From Symsagittifera roscoffensis (taxonomy: Eukaryota > Xenacoelomorpha > Acoela > Convolutidae), in the NCBI RefSeq assembly GCF_963678635.1, contig NC_087065.1, positions 8,579,209 to 8,643,208 of the forward strand: a DNA stretch of 64,000 nt, in the 5' to 3' direction. Within the stretch, counting starts at the first letter, position 1, and each line of letters begins with the position of its first letter. Below are positions 38,545 through 51,013 of this stretch, piece after piece. Below the pieces are notes generated by a model. It did no database searches. It was given only the letters and a program-made list of their open reading frames with translations, and was not told the origin of the DNA. Made by a program: the position numbers and the translations under genes.

Positions 38545-39400
38545 TGCGCATTTTTGCGCCGTGCCCTCTAGATTGCTTTGCTAAAAATAGCTGTGCAGGC
38601 CTGTCGTTCTTCTTTCAAAATGCCTTGCTCTTTATGCAGTTCCATTACTTCTACCAATGCATCAACACAGCCTTCCGTGTCGTCCTTGATTTTTTTTTGG
38701 TTTCTTGAAGGTTTCACTGAACTTATTGCCTCCTCTTTCACTTGGTTCTGAGGATCTTCTGGCATTTGGTTCAGGTGTCTTATTCATCGTTTCCCATGTG
38801 TTTGCCCATGTCGTGGCATTCGGTGCCATACTCGTGTGAAAAGTGGTGTCCTTAGGGACTGTTGTAGCTTGAGAAGCATGTCCCTTTGTTGCTGGATTCA
38901 CTACCTCGGGTCCTATGTTGTTCAGGATTGGATTCAAGGGAGTGAATTCCCGTTTCTTTTGGGTCGATTGTAAAAAAATCTACTCGTACTAGACTTTCAA
39001 GTGTTTTTTTCCTGTTTTCCTAGCACAATTCCGAGTAGTGCATCTACTTTGGGTTATATGGTAGAAGAACTCTCTGCTTGGTCTCTGTTCATCGTATCGA
39101 TTCTGGTTTATAGGCTCCAGAGTTTGATATTTACGCTTTCATAGAGATTTCTCACTTCCTTCATGTCCTTTCTAATTAGCTTAGCCCGTTCCTTGTCAGT
39201 TTGTTCAATTTTCTCAGCTATTTGCTGGAACCTCTCCTCAGTTGATCCTGCCATTATGGAATTTTCATCAAAGCTTTCATTTCTGTTATGCCTGATTTCC
39301 ATTTTCAACTCCTCTTGATCTTCTTCGCCATATCTGATTTTAATATCTATCTGTTCTATCTTTTGCATCAAGTCCGTCATACCGATCGGCGGTCCCTTTT
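38545..39400 (-). pseudogene. Gag, diverged copy
   Basis: Coil region 39380-39108 (KIEQIDIKIRYGEEDQEEL and similar heptads), then a Thr/Pro-rich part, then DDTEGCVDALVEVMELHKEQ (38690 region), matching DESDGCIDTWIEVMKLHFEE at the start of the capsid core. Several stops and shifts. Confidence 0.65.
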
Positions 39401-39785
39401 ATTCCGATGATGCTTCCACTGCATGATTCTCTGGTTCCCTAGTGGCTATTGCGTTTTGTGATCCTTAGTAGGTTTTCCAACTCAAATTTACAACTGGGTA
39501 TCATTCTAGGGGCGAACGTAGACTCGGAAAAGCAGAAGGGAAAAAGATGCCATTAGAGACGAAAGAAATGGACAAGATTTAAATTAATTTTTTTTAAAAT
39601 GAAATCTATATTTGCAAAGTAATTAGTAAAATTATAAAGCGTTCGTCAATTAATTTTTCTGAGATTTTTATTTGTTTACATTATAGTGTAGTAATGGTCA
39701 CAATTTCATCATCAAAGTTTAAATTGTTTCCATGGTGTTTTTCCAAAGGTTGCCATAGAAATATCTTTGCTATAAATAGGTAGAA
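39401..39785. other. Unassigned AT-rich spacer
   Basis: No frame or repeat recognised. It may contain the decayed leader of the old element. Confidence 0.4.
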
Positions 39786-39788
39786 AAC

Positions 39789-40043
39789 CTAAACTTCCTT
39801 AAACTTAAATGTCAAAGTGTCATAAGTTAAGCTCCTGTTGCTTATGCTTGATTTTGCATTTTTGATTTGGTTCCAGATTAGAACTAATATCCTGAAAAAA
39901 ACTTTTTTCGATATAATGAATGCTGAAATTCCTTGAAATTGTAGTTTTGTTCTCATCAATTGTGTTGTTCTCTTACTTGGTTTTTGTGTATGCCGGGAGT
40001 AGTTTAGATTTATTTTTCCATAGATGACACATAATTTCCTCAT
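39789..40043 (-). pseudogene. LINE RT C-terminal tail
   Basis: 84 codons with NYSRHTQKPSKRTTQLMRT (the usual HNYNTR region), then FRILVLIWNQIKNAKSSIS and a final TFKFKE. This corresponds to the G..LWN.LP..IK.S....FK..LK end of CR1-like RTs. Confidence 0.55.
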
Positions 40044-40440
40044 CGAGAATCAAGGTGAACGGCAGTACCTTTTATTCTAGCTTAGGATCGGATGAAGAAC
40101 GAAATTGTCTTCTGACACAACCGTTTTTTTTTGCCCAGCTCAATTGGTTTTCAATCGATATTATTAGATGAATTGTTAAATTCCCTAAAACATTGCTGAG
40201 TAGTGCAGTAGCCTTATGACTAAAACGTCTGTTAAAAATAATCGGTTTTTGATTGTCAGTTGTTTTTTATTGATTCATCCCACAAGTAATTTTGATTAAA
40301 ACATTTTAATTTGTCCCTGCAAGAGTAGAAATTTACCTGCAAATGTTTTACTTGTGCCTTTTTTTTCAATTTTGTGATCGTCCAACAATATACCGAACTT
40401 TGGTTTGTTGTTTCTGCCTTGATGGTTTTGCTAAAAGCTA

Positions 40441-40870
40441 TCAAATCAGTTTTGTTTGTGTTGAGTTTTCAAAAATGTTTTGTGAAGTACAGAGACAATT
40501 TCTGACAAATTTTTGCAGTAGCTCCAGAGCATTTTTGATGTCATTATCATCACAAAATAGTAATTTATCATCTGCATAGTGTACCACTTTGCAAAGTTCG
40601 GCTAATTGTTTGGTCAAGTCATTCATGTATAGTTGAAAAATAGGGATCTCAAAAAAGTTTGTTCTGGGTAAACCTAGTGCAGTGACATCCAATTGAAGTC
40701 AGTGTTATTTACTACACTTTTTGCTGTCTATTGTTTATAAAGCTATAAGTCATTTCAATTGCTGACTCAGAGAAATCCAAATCTTTCAATTTAATCTTTA
40801 AATGTTCGTGGTTGATAGAATCGAAAGCTTCTGATAAATCTGATACGGGTACGACATTATTTTTGTTTTC
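40441..40870 (-). pseudogene. LINE RT core fragment
   Basis: In adjoining frames: VVPVSDLSEAFDSINHEHL (the LDLSKAFDTI motif) with INHEHLKIKLKDLDFSESAI, then ALGLPRTNFFEIPIFQLYMN (G.PQGS.LGPLLF.iyiND) and VVHYADDKLLFCDDNDI (catalytic ADD). Motif order and spacing are right for a non-LTR RT. Confidence 0.75.
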
Positions 40871-42349
40871 ATCCATTGATTTGAGTGCAAGAGTTCAGTT
40901 CAAAAGAGGATTGCGACAAATGTTGAATATGAGATTCTAAAACCAAATTCGGTGTTGCCGATTAGTAAATTAGGTAATTTGTTTTTTTTTTGATTTCTAT
41001 GTAATGTTACTTCTCAAAAACGTCAGAGATTAAACTGCTTTCTTTATATTGGGCTAGCAAAAGCTTTTCTGAATCTTGTTGGAAATAAACTGTACTTTAC
41101 AAGTTCATTTATAAGAAAAGTGAGTTGATATTTTTTTTATTGCATCCATCTTTAAGAGCCCAAGCTGGAAGATCAGAAGGTCTGGGTGGTTTTTTTGCAT
41201 TTATTTTGTTATTTCTCCTTCTTTCAATTTCACTCACAAACCGGAAACAAAAGTGTTGTTTGCATTCTTTTTGGTTCTTGTGTTTTTGGTGGTTGCATTA
41301 ACAGCGTTATTATTATCTTTTTCCTCAAAAGAATGTCCGAGCCTATTAAACTTGTTTTCAATTTTTTGCTATTTCAAAACTGTTTTTTATTGCTTCAACA
41401 AAAGAATTTTAAGCGTATTTCGTTCGCAGATGTTTTTTGTGTCATTTTTTTATGCTCAACTTCTGTCGCTCAGTTGTTTTAGAATTAAATAAGTTTGACG
41501 TGAAACTATTTTCTATGATGTTGATTTTTGGTTTGTCATTCCGAATGTAGACTGTTTTCACTGATGCTCATTTTTTTTAGTAGTTTACAAATTTTGATTT
41601 TAATTGTTGGTTGTTAAATTTTCGGGGTTATTTTGCCTGCGTAAAAACTTCCAAACACTGCTTTTCACGGCAGTTTTGAAATTCTTTCCGAAACTTCAGA
41701 ATATTTTGATCTTTCGTAGATTGTGCGCTTAAACAGCACAGTTTTGTCAATTAACTTTCATTCAGACATCAAAATTAGTGCTAAATTGTTAGTTAAAATT
41801 TGAGTAACAAATTTTGATTTTGATTCTTCAATTCGGATGAGTTTAAACTTTTGCTAATATAATCAATGAGTGTTTTCAAATGCGTTGGCGTTAATTTATT
41901 GACAAATTTTAAGTTATAGGGAGTTAAAATTGTACACATAGATTGTTTTCCTAAGTATTTAAATAGTAAAGGTTGTTGTCGCCTGTTAAAAGAGTTTTGA
42001 ATATTCTAAGGTTGAAGAATGGTAGAGCAAGATCTTCGACAAACTCTGTTTTCCTGTATTTATTTGGATTATAGAAACAATTCAAAAATAATGATTTTTC
42101 AGTTTTGCTATTTGATGTTTCAAACTCTCTTTTATAGTTTAAACTCAGTTCTCATATTTTGATGAAGTTAGTTTAAATCGGAGGGTTGTTTAGGGTGTAA
42201 AACTTTTGGAATGATTACCCTGACGCCCCCGACTTTTGTTTTTTGCTGAGCTATCACATCGAAAGGCAAAAATTGATCAGTATCTAGTGTTCAAAATTTA
42301 TTATCATTGGATTCATTGAACCATGTCTCGGAGATACCTTGAAATGTTT

Positions 42350-42583
42350 TTAAAGCGCTTGTATTGACTGGACCTTTTTTTTGCTTAAACTCTTGCAGTT
42401 TGGTCGTAGAATTTTTATGTTGTCTTTGATGTAGTCGTTTAATTTCTCCGATAGGTCGTTAATTTTTACAATTGGACCTGGAGTTGGGTTAAGGTCGCCG
42501 TAGCCCAATTGTAATTTTGACAAAAAAAGTGTTGTCAAAATTATAACAAAGATTGATGAAGATAAAGTGCGTTTGAGAGCCAT
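42350..42583 (-). pseudogene. LINE endonuclease ORF start
   Basis: 77 codons. A hydrophobic N-terminus (IFVIILTTLFLSKLQL) is followed by GYGDLNPTPGP and later ILRPNCKSLSKKKV. This opening is characteristic of ORF2 in several CR1/Jockey-like families. The nuclease active site is lost. Confidence 0.5.
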
Positions 42584-44192
42584 TCAATTTGACTTAATGA
42601 AAAAAAACAATGAACCATGGAAAAATTTTACTTTGTCATTTTTGTTCAGTTCTCGAAAAACGTTAGTTTCGTTGCAACCGGAAAACATCAGCTCAAAGAA
42701 TCTTGTTAAGAGGTTATTTTTTTTCAATGAGATCGTTGAAAACTCTAAATCAAAAGACTTATTCCGAATTCGTTTTAACAAGTTTCAGCGATAGTAATCT
42801 TGCATACACTTTTATGAGTGATTTGGAGGCATAGCAAGTGTTTTGAAAGTACTGAGTGGCTGTTGATAAGGATGGATCAGATTCACAGAATTTTTTTGCT
42901 TCTGATTAATGAATTTTTTTTTTGGTTTTTGATTGGGTTAGGTTATGTATTGGCACATGAGTGATTTGAGGCAGTTGATGAAAAAAGGACACTATGCTTG
43001 TCATATAAGTGAAATTTGTCTCAATAGAGAGAGCTCCAGTTTTTGTTGCTTTTTATCCTTGTATTTATTTTCTGCACCTGATTACCTGACTTAGTGCCGT
43101 ATGTACAGTTATTATAATCATTATTCAAGTCCACGTTTTTTTGCTTCTACCTTATCCAAAACTGGTGCGAGTTTGCATTATGCCACTATTTCAGTTCGAA
43201 TTTTTGCACAAACAGTTCAATCATTTCCTCATTTTTTTTCGTTAATATAGGGTTTCAATTTTCCTCTTTAGACTAGAGTCCTTTTTAATTGCGTATTTTA
43301 GTTCTGAGCTTGTATAATTAGTTAAATTCAGTTTTTCATCTGTCCTACTGCCCCTGAATGAATGGAGTATCGGGTGGTTGGTCATATTTTCTGTTTTGAT
43401 TCTAGATGGGATACTAGAACACATAATTAAGTTTTTAGTATCTTCGTGAAATTTGAAGGGCTCAACCTCACGTTCAGTTGTGGCCCTGGTACTGTCCTTT
43501 TGGATACTTAACTCCTAGATCTGTCCTGAAGTTCCACTGAACTTCCCCTTGATTGATTGATGATGCTGATATTTTCTCAGCAGTCTTCCTTCTGCTCGTA
43601 CAGATCTGCATAAAATTTGTATTATTAAGCTTTTTTGTTAAGTTTGTCAAAATCCTCAAATGTTAAATCATGGCTTTGGTAATTTTTTTCTCCAATTTTT
43701 GTTAAAATAAGCAAAAGTTATGCGATTAAAAATTGTAAATCAGAAGGACTTACAATCAGCATTTGTAAAGAGCTAATTGGAGATGTTTTTGAAAAATTTG
43801 CTTTCGAAAATACAATAATTCCGTCGAGTTCGAGTTTATGTACTCTAATAATCAGAACTAGTAACTAGAGTGAGTGAAGACCAAATAGTTTTCTTTTGAA
43901 ATTATCGGACAACTATATGAAATTATTTTCAATCTGGTTTTTCTATTTTATTTGATGATACCGATGATAGTTGATTACACTTTTGGTTTTCGAAAATTCC
44001 ATAATTGAGTTGAATTAGTTGAGGTTAGAATTTTATTGCTAAGTTTTGAGCTGTTTTTGGTATAAAGAGTATATATTTTATTTAAAGCTGTCATCCTTTT
44101 ATTATAGAAATTTTCATCAATGTGAAATCATGAAAAATTCAAAAAAAAAGAAAAAAGCCGACTGTTTTCTAGCTTTGACCTCTGTGTTGTGA
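42584..44192. other. AT-rich region, no reliable gene
   Basis: Short frames at 42781-42584 and 43424-43242 (minus) are unrecognised and may be decayed LINE ORF1. No repeat structure stands out. Confidence 0.4.
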
Positions 44193-45140
44193 CTAGTTTT
44201 GAACACTATTTTTAATTGGTAAAACTATTAAATAGTGTGTTTTCATGTAAAAAATGTTTTCAAATTTTTCAAATGAGAGGATTTTCGAGACAAGATTCAA
44301 TTGCCTGTCCGGAATATTGAGATAAAGATTTAAAATTTTCAGGAAAGCGCCGACGAATTGCTTACTTCCAGAAGACTCACTGTCGAGTTTTCTCAGAACT
44401 GGTAACCTGAAAATTTTAGCTCTTTCAGGTGCCAGCATTAGCCACGCATACGATTATATACAAGGTTAATCTGAAGTTCATTTTAAAGGGGTCATACGAT
44501 TCATTGGAGGTAACGGCCTCTTTGACGGTTTCAAACCCTTTTCAAAGACTAACAACAAGCTTCCCAAAAACTGATTGCCCTACTCTTTGTCTGCGTAAGA
44601 ACCGGTATCATTACTTTTTTCCTCGGCACTCCTGAACGAGACGAGAATCGAGCGACTGTAGCGAGCAACATTCTCAAAGCAAGAACCGAAAGAACCTCTC
44701 CCGCTCAGGAGGCAAAAGTTGAACATAGGGATTGAGGCATGGGCAGCTTTACCTTGGTAGACCTTAATTCAAAGCAAACAAGACTATTTTGAACGGTAAC
44801 CGACAGAAAAACGTGAAAAGCGTCATAAAAGAAAAGATCCTCTGTAAGGAAAACAAGAATGAATTGAATGACACGGGCAATCAGCGAGTGATCAAGTGCA
44901 AGACAAAAAAATTTCGGTGCCCCCACCTGTGGAACAATCAGCTACAGTAGAACAGTTGATCCTTAGAATGGATTGTCCAAAGGTACCCTCAAGTGTCGTC
45001 GGTCTGTCAATTCTAAAAAAACTGTTCTTATTTTTTTCCCAAAGGTATCTTCAGTTGCTACCGGATGAACTAGCAACACTCCACTTTTCTCGTTTCATAA
45101 AAAGTACTTTTAGATGTTACCCGTCGTAACCACCCTCAAA
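44193..45140. other. Unassigned region with short open frames
   Basis: Frames at 44438-44193 (minus) and 44896-45129 (plus) have no recognisable motif. The plus-strand part lies directly before a LINE ORF1 fragment and may be its 5' region. Confidence 0.35.
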
Positions 45141-45760
45141 ATGGTCGAAAACACAGATAAATGCAACACCTGCAACCATTCCATACGATCACGCGAACAA
45201 TTATTCGATTGCGTAACATGCGGATGAAGAAAGCATCTAATAGAAAAAAGCACCGATTTAATAGCATTACAGTGACCTGCTTGACGGACTTAGACTTGCG
45301 TGTACTTCCTTGGTGTAATAGCCTTGTCGCTCCACAATGGCGTGAGATTGCTATATCGGTCGCAACAGCACCTATCCAGATCAAGGAAGAAAAAACTGGA
45401 AAAAAAACGGAAAATGAATTGAAGAAAACTGTACTGGAAACTAAAAACAAGCTACATAAACCAATATAGCATGCGGAAAAAAGATCAGATCAAAACGAAG
45501 CAAAGACAAAATCAGCATTGAAAACCAACGGGTCTAACAATGCACTGCTAGGAATAAGGATGTTAGGAGTCAAAGAATACGAGGACAAGGGTGCAAGAAA
45601 TTGCCAGGAACTTAATTGAATTGAAGTTCAAAATTTTTTTGCCAACTTGGGTGTTGAATGCAAATTCATGGATCTAATCAGACTAGGCCAAGAATGAAAT
45701 GATCGGAATCGAACAATACTTCTCTAACTGCCAAACGTCTGGCAAAAACCTTAGGAAACT
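45141..45760 (+). pseudogene. LINE ORF1 fragment with zinc-finger start
   Basis: ATG near 45141 opens MVENTDKCNTCNHSIR and LFDCVTCG, then a stop and RKHL. This is the first half of a PHD-like finger as in 26752-27094. Further on (45541-45720) come LLGIRMLGVKEYEDKG, FFANLGVECK and LIRLGQE, the RRM-like part of LINE ORF1 with its RLG motif. Stops are frequent. Confidence 0.5.
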
Positions 45761-47113
45761 GAAAAAATATGGAACACCTGGATTGTTATCAAACCAGCTT
45801 TTGTAAACACTTAATAAGATTTTTTAAACAGAGCATTAACTTTGTGGGCTTACTATTAATGATGTTCTCCCATTTGACCTTATTGAAGAAATCTAAGTAG
45901 AATATCGATGTTTGCAGCAGAATCCAGCATGTTGAATCTTTCATCGAGTTTTTCAATGAGTACCTTAAAACCTAACTTGGACATTCAAAGGTTCAAAACC
46001 TTATGTATCCTGTTTTCTTTTTCTGTATTCAATGAAAGTTATTGAGGAGCACTGAACTCCTCTTTCAGTTTGTCTCCATCTTCCTTTTCCTCCTCAATTA
46101 GTTTGTGCAAGTCCGCTAGGGTATCGCCAAGTTTCCGCTTTTTCGCTCCACGCTCTTTTCTCCGATGTTTTTGGTGACAGTATTAACACGAAAGTCCTTC
46201 TCACAAAAAAGCTAAATGTTGATTAAATGAAACTTGCAACGTGAGATAGTTTCTTGCCTTTTGTAAAAAAAATACGTAAAATCAGGCCGAGAAAAACTTT
46301 CTGCCTGCAATTTTTCCGGCGTCGAGCTGATTTTGACAAATACACAAGTTTCCACTTTTCACTTTTCACCTCTAGAAAGTTAAAGATATAGATGGCATCA
46401 AATTCAAGAAATTAGTACTTATTAACCATCAAAGTGAGAGACTAGAATTGTTCAAGAAATTTTATTCGGAGATTTATGCTTACTTTGTACTTATAGAACA
46501 TTTGGTTTTAGTGTATGAAAAATTAAATTGATTTTAATCATATTTGCGCCCGCTTAAAGAAAACTGACCAACCTTATTCGAAATCAGGCAATCAGAATTG
46601 AGCATTTTCGAAAATTGTTTTTTTTTCCTATCTTTATTTGGAAATAGCCTACTATAAAAACATATTAGTTTCCTCGAGATGCTGTACAAGAAGTTATTAA
46701 AAAAGCAATTGATTTTCTTATCGATGAAATAAATGTTGATTTTACATTTTACATAAATTTTTGGATGTAAAAGTTCAAAAATAAACTGCAACATCGGTTT
46801 TTTTCCTCCAAATTGATAGAGATTTTCAAAGTTCGGCAAACCCGCATGATCTGTTTTGAAATAAAATTTCCAGAGGTTTGCTTCAAAAAAATCTTTAAAT
46901 TCGATCTTTTCCTTAAATCTACATCAAAATCAAAGAGTTTAAATATCTCTCAATTAGCAGTTTCTCATTGATTATATACAAAAGTTTCAATTACATCTTT
47001 TAAGTGAAAATCAGTTCAGTTTTGGTTTAACTATCGTCTTCTACCTCCTCTGCCACCTCTAAATCTGTCATAATTCTTTACTTTAATCATTTTTTTCTCA
47101 TCATTTAAATTTT
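45761..47113. other. AT-rich spacer
   Basis: About 1.35 kb with homopolymer-rich sequence and no convincing frame. I see nothing in it. Confidence 0.4.
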
Positions 47114-47724
47114 TTGCACAAAATGATCTCAGTGCAACAGCAACTTTATGTGTACTCGCTGGAATTTTCCTTTTATATAGTACAAATCAAAGTACAGTCT
47201 CTGAAGTATTTTTGGCACACTGAACATTCCAATTTAAATATCGCTTTGGTGAAAGTGATGCAAAGGGACTTCAACGAGCCTCATATGATGCAAGTACCCA
47301 TCACAGAGAACCAACATAATTAATGCAAATGATGGAAACAGTGTCTGAGCATGTTGAAAGAACTAATTCGAGATTCCTGACTCTAGATATGTGGCTTAAC
47401 CAGTCGATGACTTATTTTTTCTTGGGAGGAGATGGGATCAGCCGTAACCCAATCACAATCGATGAAGATGAGGGCTTTTCACAAACATTGTTGCCTCAAA
47501 ATACCCCATCACAACATCCACCAAATATGGAACCTCGACCAGCGTTCTATTTAGAACTTCCAGATCTTCGATTGAGATCTTCAGCTGCTCAAAAGCTCTT
47601 TGGTTTTTTTTGTAATTTGTTGTTGTTTGGTATTCATTTTGTCCTCTATAATTATTTATTTTTATTCAATTTCATTTCAATTATCAGAATAGAGAAGGAG
47701 TTCATGGAAAAAGTTTCCTATTGA
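47114..47724 (+). CDS. Hypothetical ORF pair or exon
   Basis: Two adjoining frames (47114-47323 and 47323-47724). The central part, 47323-47600, has a more even base composition than its AT-rich surroundings and encodes a soluble segment (LTLDMWLNQSMTYFFLGG, then a Pro-rich PQNTPSQHPPNMEPRP). It is followed by a hydrophobic, T-rich tail that looks like intron or spacer. It may be an exon of an unknown gene or another TE relic. No motif recognised. Confidence 0.25.
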
Positions 47725-48780
47725 TTGAAAAACAATTAAAATATGAACAAAAATTAAATAACTTATACAATGTTTGCATACATCTTAAGGAAATTGATCA
47801 GTTTCTGCACACAAGTTGGAAAAATAATGAAATTTTGTACACACGTACAACTACTGGATTGACTTTTTATCTCATCAAAATAATTGAACCAGTTTTCACA
47901 ATCTGATGAAAATAACTAAACATTTTTAGCATCTTAATAAAAAAACGAAGCACGTTTTGCATCGTGTCAAAAAAAATGAAACACTTCTGGCTATTTAAGA
48001 AAAAATGAAACAATTTTACCATTTCGTTCAAAAATTGATACACTTCGCATGTTGTAGAAATAAGTAACTTTTTGCATCTTGTTGAAAGAAAGATGTGACT
48101 TTCTATACATCTAGTCAAAAAAACACAATACCGTTTTTCTTGCAATGTTAATGAATAAGTTTTATGAATTTCTTTGTTCAAAATTTGATCGTTCAGAAAA
48201 ACGAAATTTGCATGTTTTTCGATCAAAGTAATTAGAAAAACAATGTAGTAATTAAAGAATTGCTATCGTCAATGAGTAATTTTCTAAGGTATAAGTCAAC
48301 AAATTTTTCAAAATAAATTTATGCGTTTTTGGTTTTTCATTAAAAAAAGAAGTTGAGTTTTTGCAAAATTTTTTGAAAAACCACAAAATATTTTGCATCG
48401 AACAAAATATTTTATAAGAAACTTAAATAAAATTTTACTTCTTGAAATAAGTATTATTTTCTGTTTCATAGCAGCGAGGAAATGAATATTCATATCAAAA
48501 AGAAGCATCCTTCTTGTGAAAATAATGTTATTCAAGGTAATGGAAAGCACGCTCAGCAGGCTCCAAACGCAATCCAGGAGACAGTTATTTGAAAAAGTTA
48601 TTAAAAACACAATTATCATTGAAGAAATTATTACAAAAACAATTACTGAGAAACTGAAGCAAAAAAATCTAGAAAACTAAAAAAATTTAGATAGATCTAA
48701 GAAAAATCAAGATAACTGAAAAGAAAATCTAGAAATTTTTACAATTTTCGCAGAGTTGAATTGTTTTAGCAATTACTGTG
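47725..48780. other. AT-rich spacer
   Basis: Homopolymer-rich, with weakly repeated phrases such as CATTTTG..AAAAAATGAAAC (47940-48060: about 40-base imperfect repeats with CATC or CATG steps). No gene seen. Confidence 0.45.
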
Positions 48781-49371
48781 AAATATTTTCAACGTATTTC
48801 ATAATCGTTTTCTTCTGTTTTTGTTCAAAAGTTCCGATTGGTGATGAAAACAAACTCGCTCGAGCCACCATCGGAATCAAATTATTGTAAAACCACCAAT
48901 TGAAATCGAATGGATACAAAAATCTTTAATCTACAGTACTCACTGCATTGGTGGCGAGCTTACGGGGATTCTCTTGTGTTAATTTTGCAGCAAAGATAAA
49001 ACAAAGAGCTAATAAGTGGATAAGTTTTCGTCAAACAGTTTTGAGAAAAACTAAGGACAAATAAAAAACATCGACTAAATATTTTCAACGTATTTCATAA
49101 TCGTTTTCTTCTGTTTTTGTTCAAAAGTTCCGATTGGTGATGAAAACAAACTCGCTCGAGCCACCATCGGAATCAAATTATCGTAAAACCACCAATTGAA
49201 ATCGAATGGATACAAATATCTTTAATCTACAGTAATCACTGTATTGGTGGCGAGCTTACGGGGATTCTCTTGTGTTAATTTTGCAGCAAAGGTAAAACAA
49301 AGAGCTAATAATTGGATAAGTTTCGTCAAAAATTTTGAGAAAAACTAAGGACTAATAAAAAACATCGACTA
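48781..49371. repeat. 296-bp tandem duplication (two copies)
   Basis: Copy 1 is 48781-49076 and copy 2 is 49077-~49371, differing at only about ten positions. Each copy contains GCTCGAGCCACCATCGG and, about 120 bases on, ATTGGTGGCGAGC, which are partly complementary, so each unit can fold. The high identity against an old AT-rich background indicates a recent duplication or conservation. Confidence 0.9.
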
Positions 49372-50076
49372 AAAATTAAAAAAATTAGGATAAAAATGTT
49401 AGAACTTGAACAATTCCAGATAAAATTATACATTAGTCTGCATAAAAATCCACTTAAAATTCAAGTTGAAGACTAATACAGGAAGATACAGTTATCTGGT
49501 TCACAAATACAGCAATTTGATGCAAACTGTGCTTTGAATTTTTAAAAGATTCGTTGAAAAAATACAGTTTTAATAGTAAACTTTTGTTCAAAGTGGAATT
49601 AATCCGAAAAAAATTCAAGCAGAAACAAAGTAAGACTCAAGTAAAAAAAAATTTGACAAAACAATGTAGATGTTCAAATTACTTTTATAGAAGTTTTGAA
49701 ATCATTTTGCTTCAATTTAGGTTATAAAATACAAATTGGGAAAATATCCAGCAAAAACAGACAAGAATTGCCTATCATTTGTGACTTTATCTCATTAGCT
49801 AAATATTTTTAGTTTTTTATCATTTGAAGTGAGCACAACGCCGAGACAAAAAACGTTCGGTTAACTAATGAAGTTTTCTATTATATTATCTAATTATTTT
49901 CTACTGAAATTTGTCCAAATCAGTTTCGTAAGGAAGATATTAGACGCAGCAAAAATTGAAAATCTGTTTTCAATATCTACATGTTTTTAATTTTAATAAG
50001 AACCTGTACTTTTCTTTTTTGGAGAACGTTTTTAGAGAAAATCTTAAAATTTTAACTAAAATTTCGAGGTGCGCAC
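49372..50076. other. AT-rich spacer
   Basis: No frame, repeat or motif that I can support. Confidence 0.4.
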
Positions 50077-50262
50077 TTCATGTTTCGTACGTCTCACCAA
50101 AATTCGTTATGTTTCGACCATGCTCGATCAAAACAAATGCTAGACCGTGCTGGATTCAAGAAAGATTTGAAACGACCGTGCTCGACCGCGCTTGAACCCA
50201 GTTTCGACCGTGCTGAAAATTGTGCCCGACTGTGCTCGACCCAAGACTTACATTGTTCAACC
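50077..50262. repeat. GACCGTGCTCGA-type minisatellite, block 1
   Basis: Degenerate repeats of (G)ACCGTGCTCGA: CGACCATGCTCGATC, AGACCGTGCTGGATT, CGACCGTGCTCGACC, CGACCGTGCTGAAAA and CGACTGTGCTCGACC. Spacing is irregular. Confidence 0.75.
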
Positions 50263-50344
50263 CTCTGGACCTCTGGGTCAAATTCTGCGCGCCCAATCGA
50301 GGTTTTCTAACGGTATCGCTCCTCTTTTTTGTGGATTTAACGAT

Positions 50345-50480
50345 ATCCGCTGTCATTTTTCATCAACTTTGGTCAATATTGGCCAAATTTGGTCAAACTT
50401 GGACGCTTTTGGTCGACTTTGACAAGCGTTCGTCAGTTTTGGCCGACTTTGCTCGCACATTCGACAATTTTGGCCAAGCA
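50345..50480. repeat. TTTTGGTCGA / TTGGCCAA-type short repeats
   Basis: A series of ~10-base phrases: TTGGTCAATA, TTGGCCAAAT, TTGGTCAAAC, TTGGACGCTT, TTGGTCGACT, TTGACAAGCG, TTTTGGCCGAC, TTTGCTCGCAC and TTTTGGCCAAGC. The spacing is close to one helical turn (about 10-11 bases). Confidence 0.7.
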
Positions 50481-51013
50481 CGCTCAATTACTGTCACCTG
50501 ATTTTTTTTATCCACATGATTTTTGCGAGCATCAAGCATTTTGGCTTCAGTTATTGGTCCATTTTTCGATGAAGGCAAAAAAATTGGTTGAAATACCCTT
50601 TCCTTAATAAAAAACACAATCTTGTGCACCTCACTCAAAAGCAGTAACTTTTTAAGCATAGCGTTCAAGAGCCTTATTCTTTGATAGAATTGTTGATCAA
50701 ATTACTGAAATTTAGTCTGCAGATGTTTAGTTTTGGGTTAAAAAACTTTCAAGATGAAGTCGCTTGTTGAAGGTGTCTGATTTTATGTTGATCTCATCTT
50801 AAAAATTTTCAGATAACAGTTAGATAGATAGAATTCGTAAGCTGAACCATAAATGTTACGAGTTTTCTTGGGTTTAATGATGTTTTCTGATTGTCGTTTT
50901 TGTTTGTTTTTTTTTGTATATTTTTTTACTGCAGATTATTTTTGTAAGGAATAGTTCTTTTTGACGAAAACACACCATAGAACTGATGCAGTTCATTGAA
51001 AGTTTCATTTCTC

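Larger units (their letters stand above)
32515..39400 (-). mobile_element. Old, internally deleted relative of the giant element (inverted)
   Basis: Minus-strand pieces follow the same order as in 3939-22221: gag coil and core (39380-38341), spacer (38340-37201), integrase (37200-36643), acidic tail (36361-35840), macro-like ORF (35608-35336) and the C-terminal third of accessory ORF B (34720-32515). Protease and RT are missing through a gag-to-RNase H deletion, and ORF A with the SGNH part of ORF B is missing. I found no LTRs. Divergence is high, with many stops. Confidence 0.8.
39786..42583 (-). mobile_element. Degraded CR1/Jockey-like LINE (minus strand)
   Basis: From 42583 downward: a hydrophobic start followed by GYGDLNPTPGP and ILRPNCKSLSKKKV (the usual opening of the endonuclease ORF, GD..PNPGP then N.RSL..K); a long AT-rich decayed stretch; RT motifs at 40870-40441; and the C-terminal WN.IK tail at 40043-39789. 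The AT-rich composition and many stops show an old copy. Confidence 0.65.

Noticed and set aside
50080-50501. Overlapping plus-strand frames in the minisatellite region
   Set aside because: Open frames are a by-product of short repeats, and no protein motif is present.
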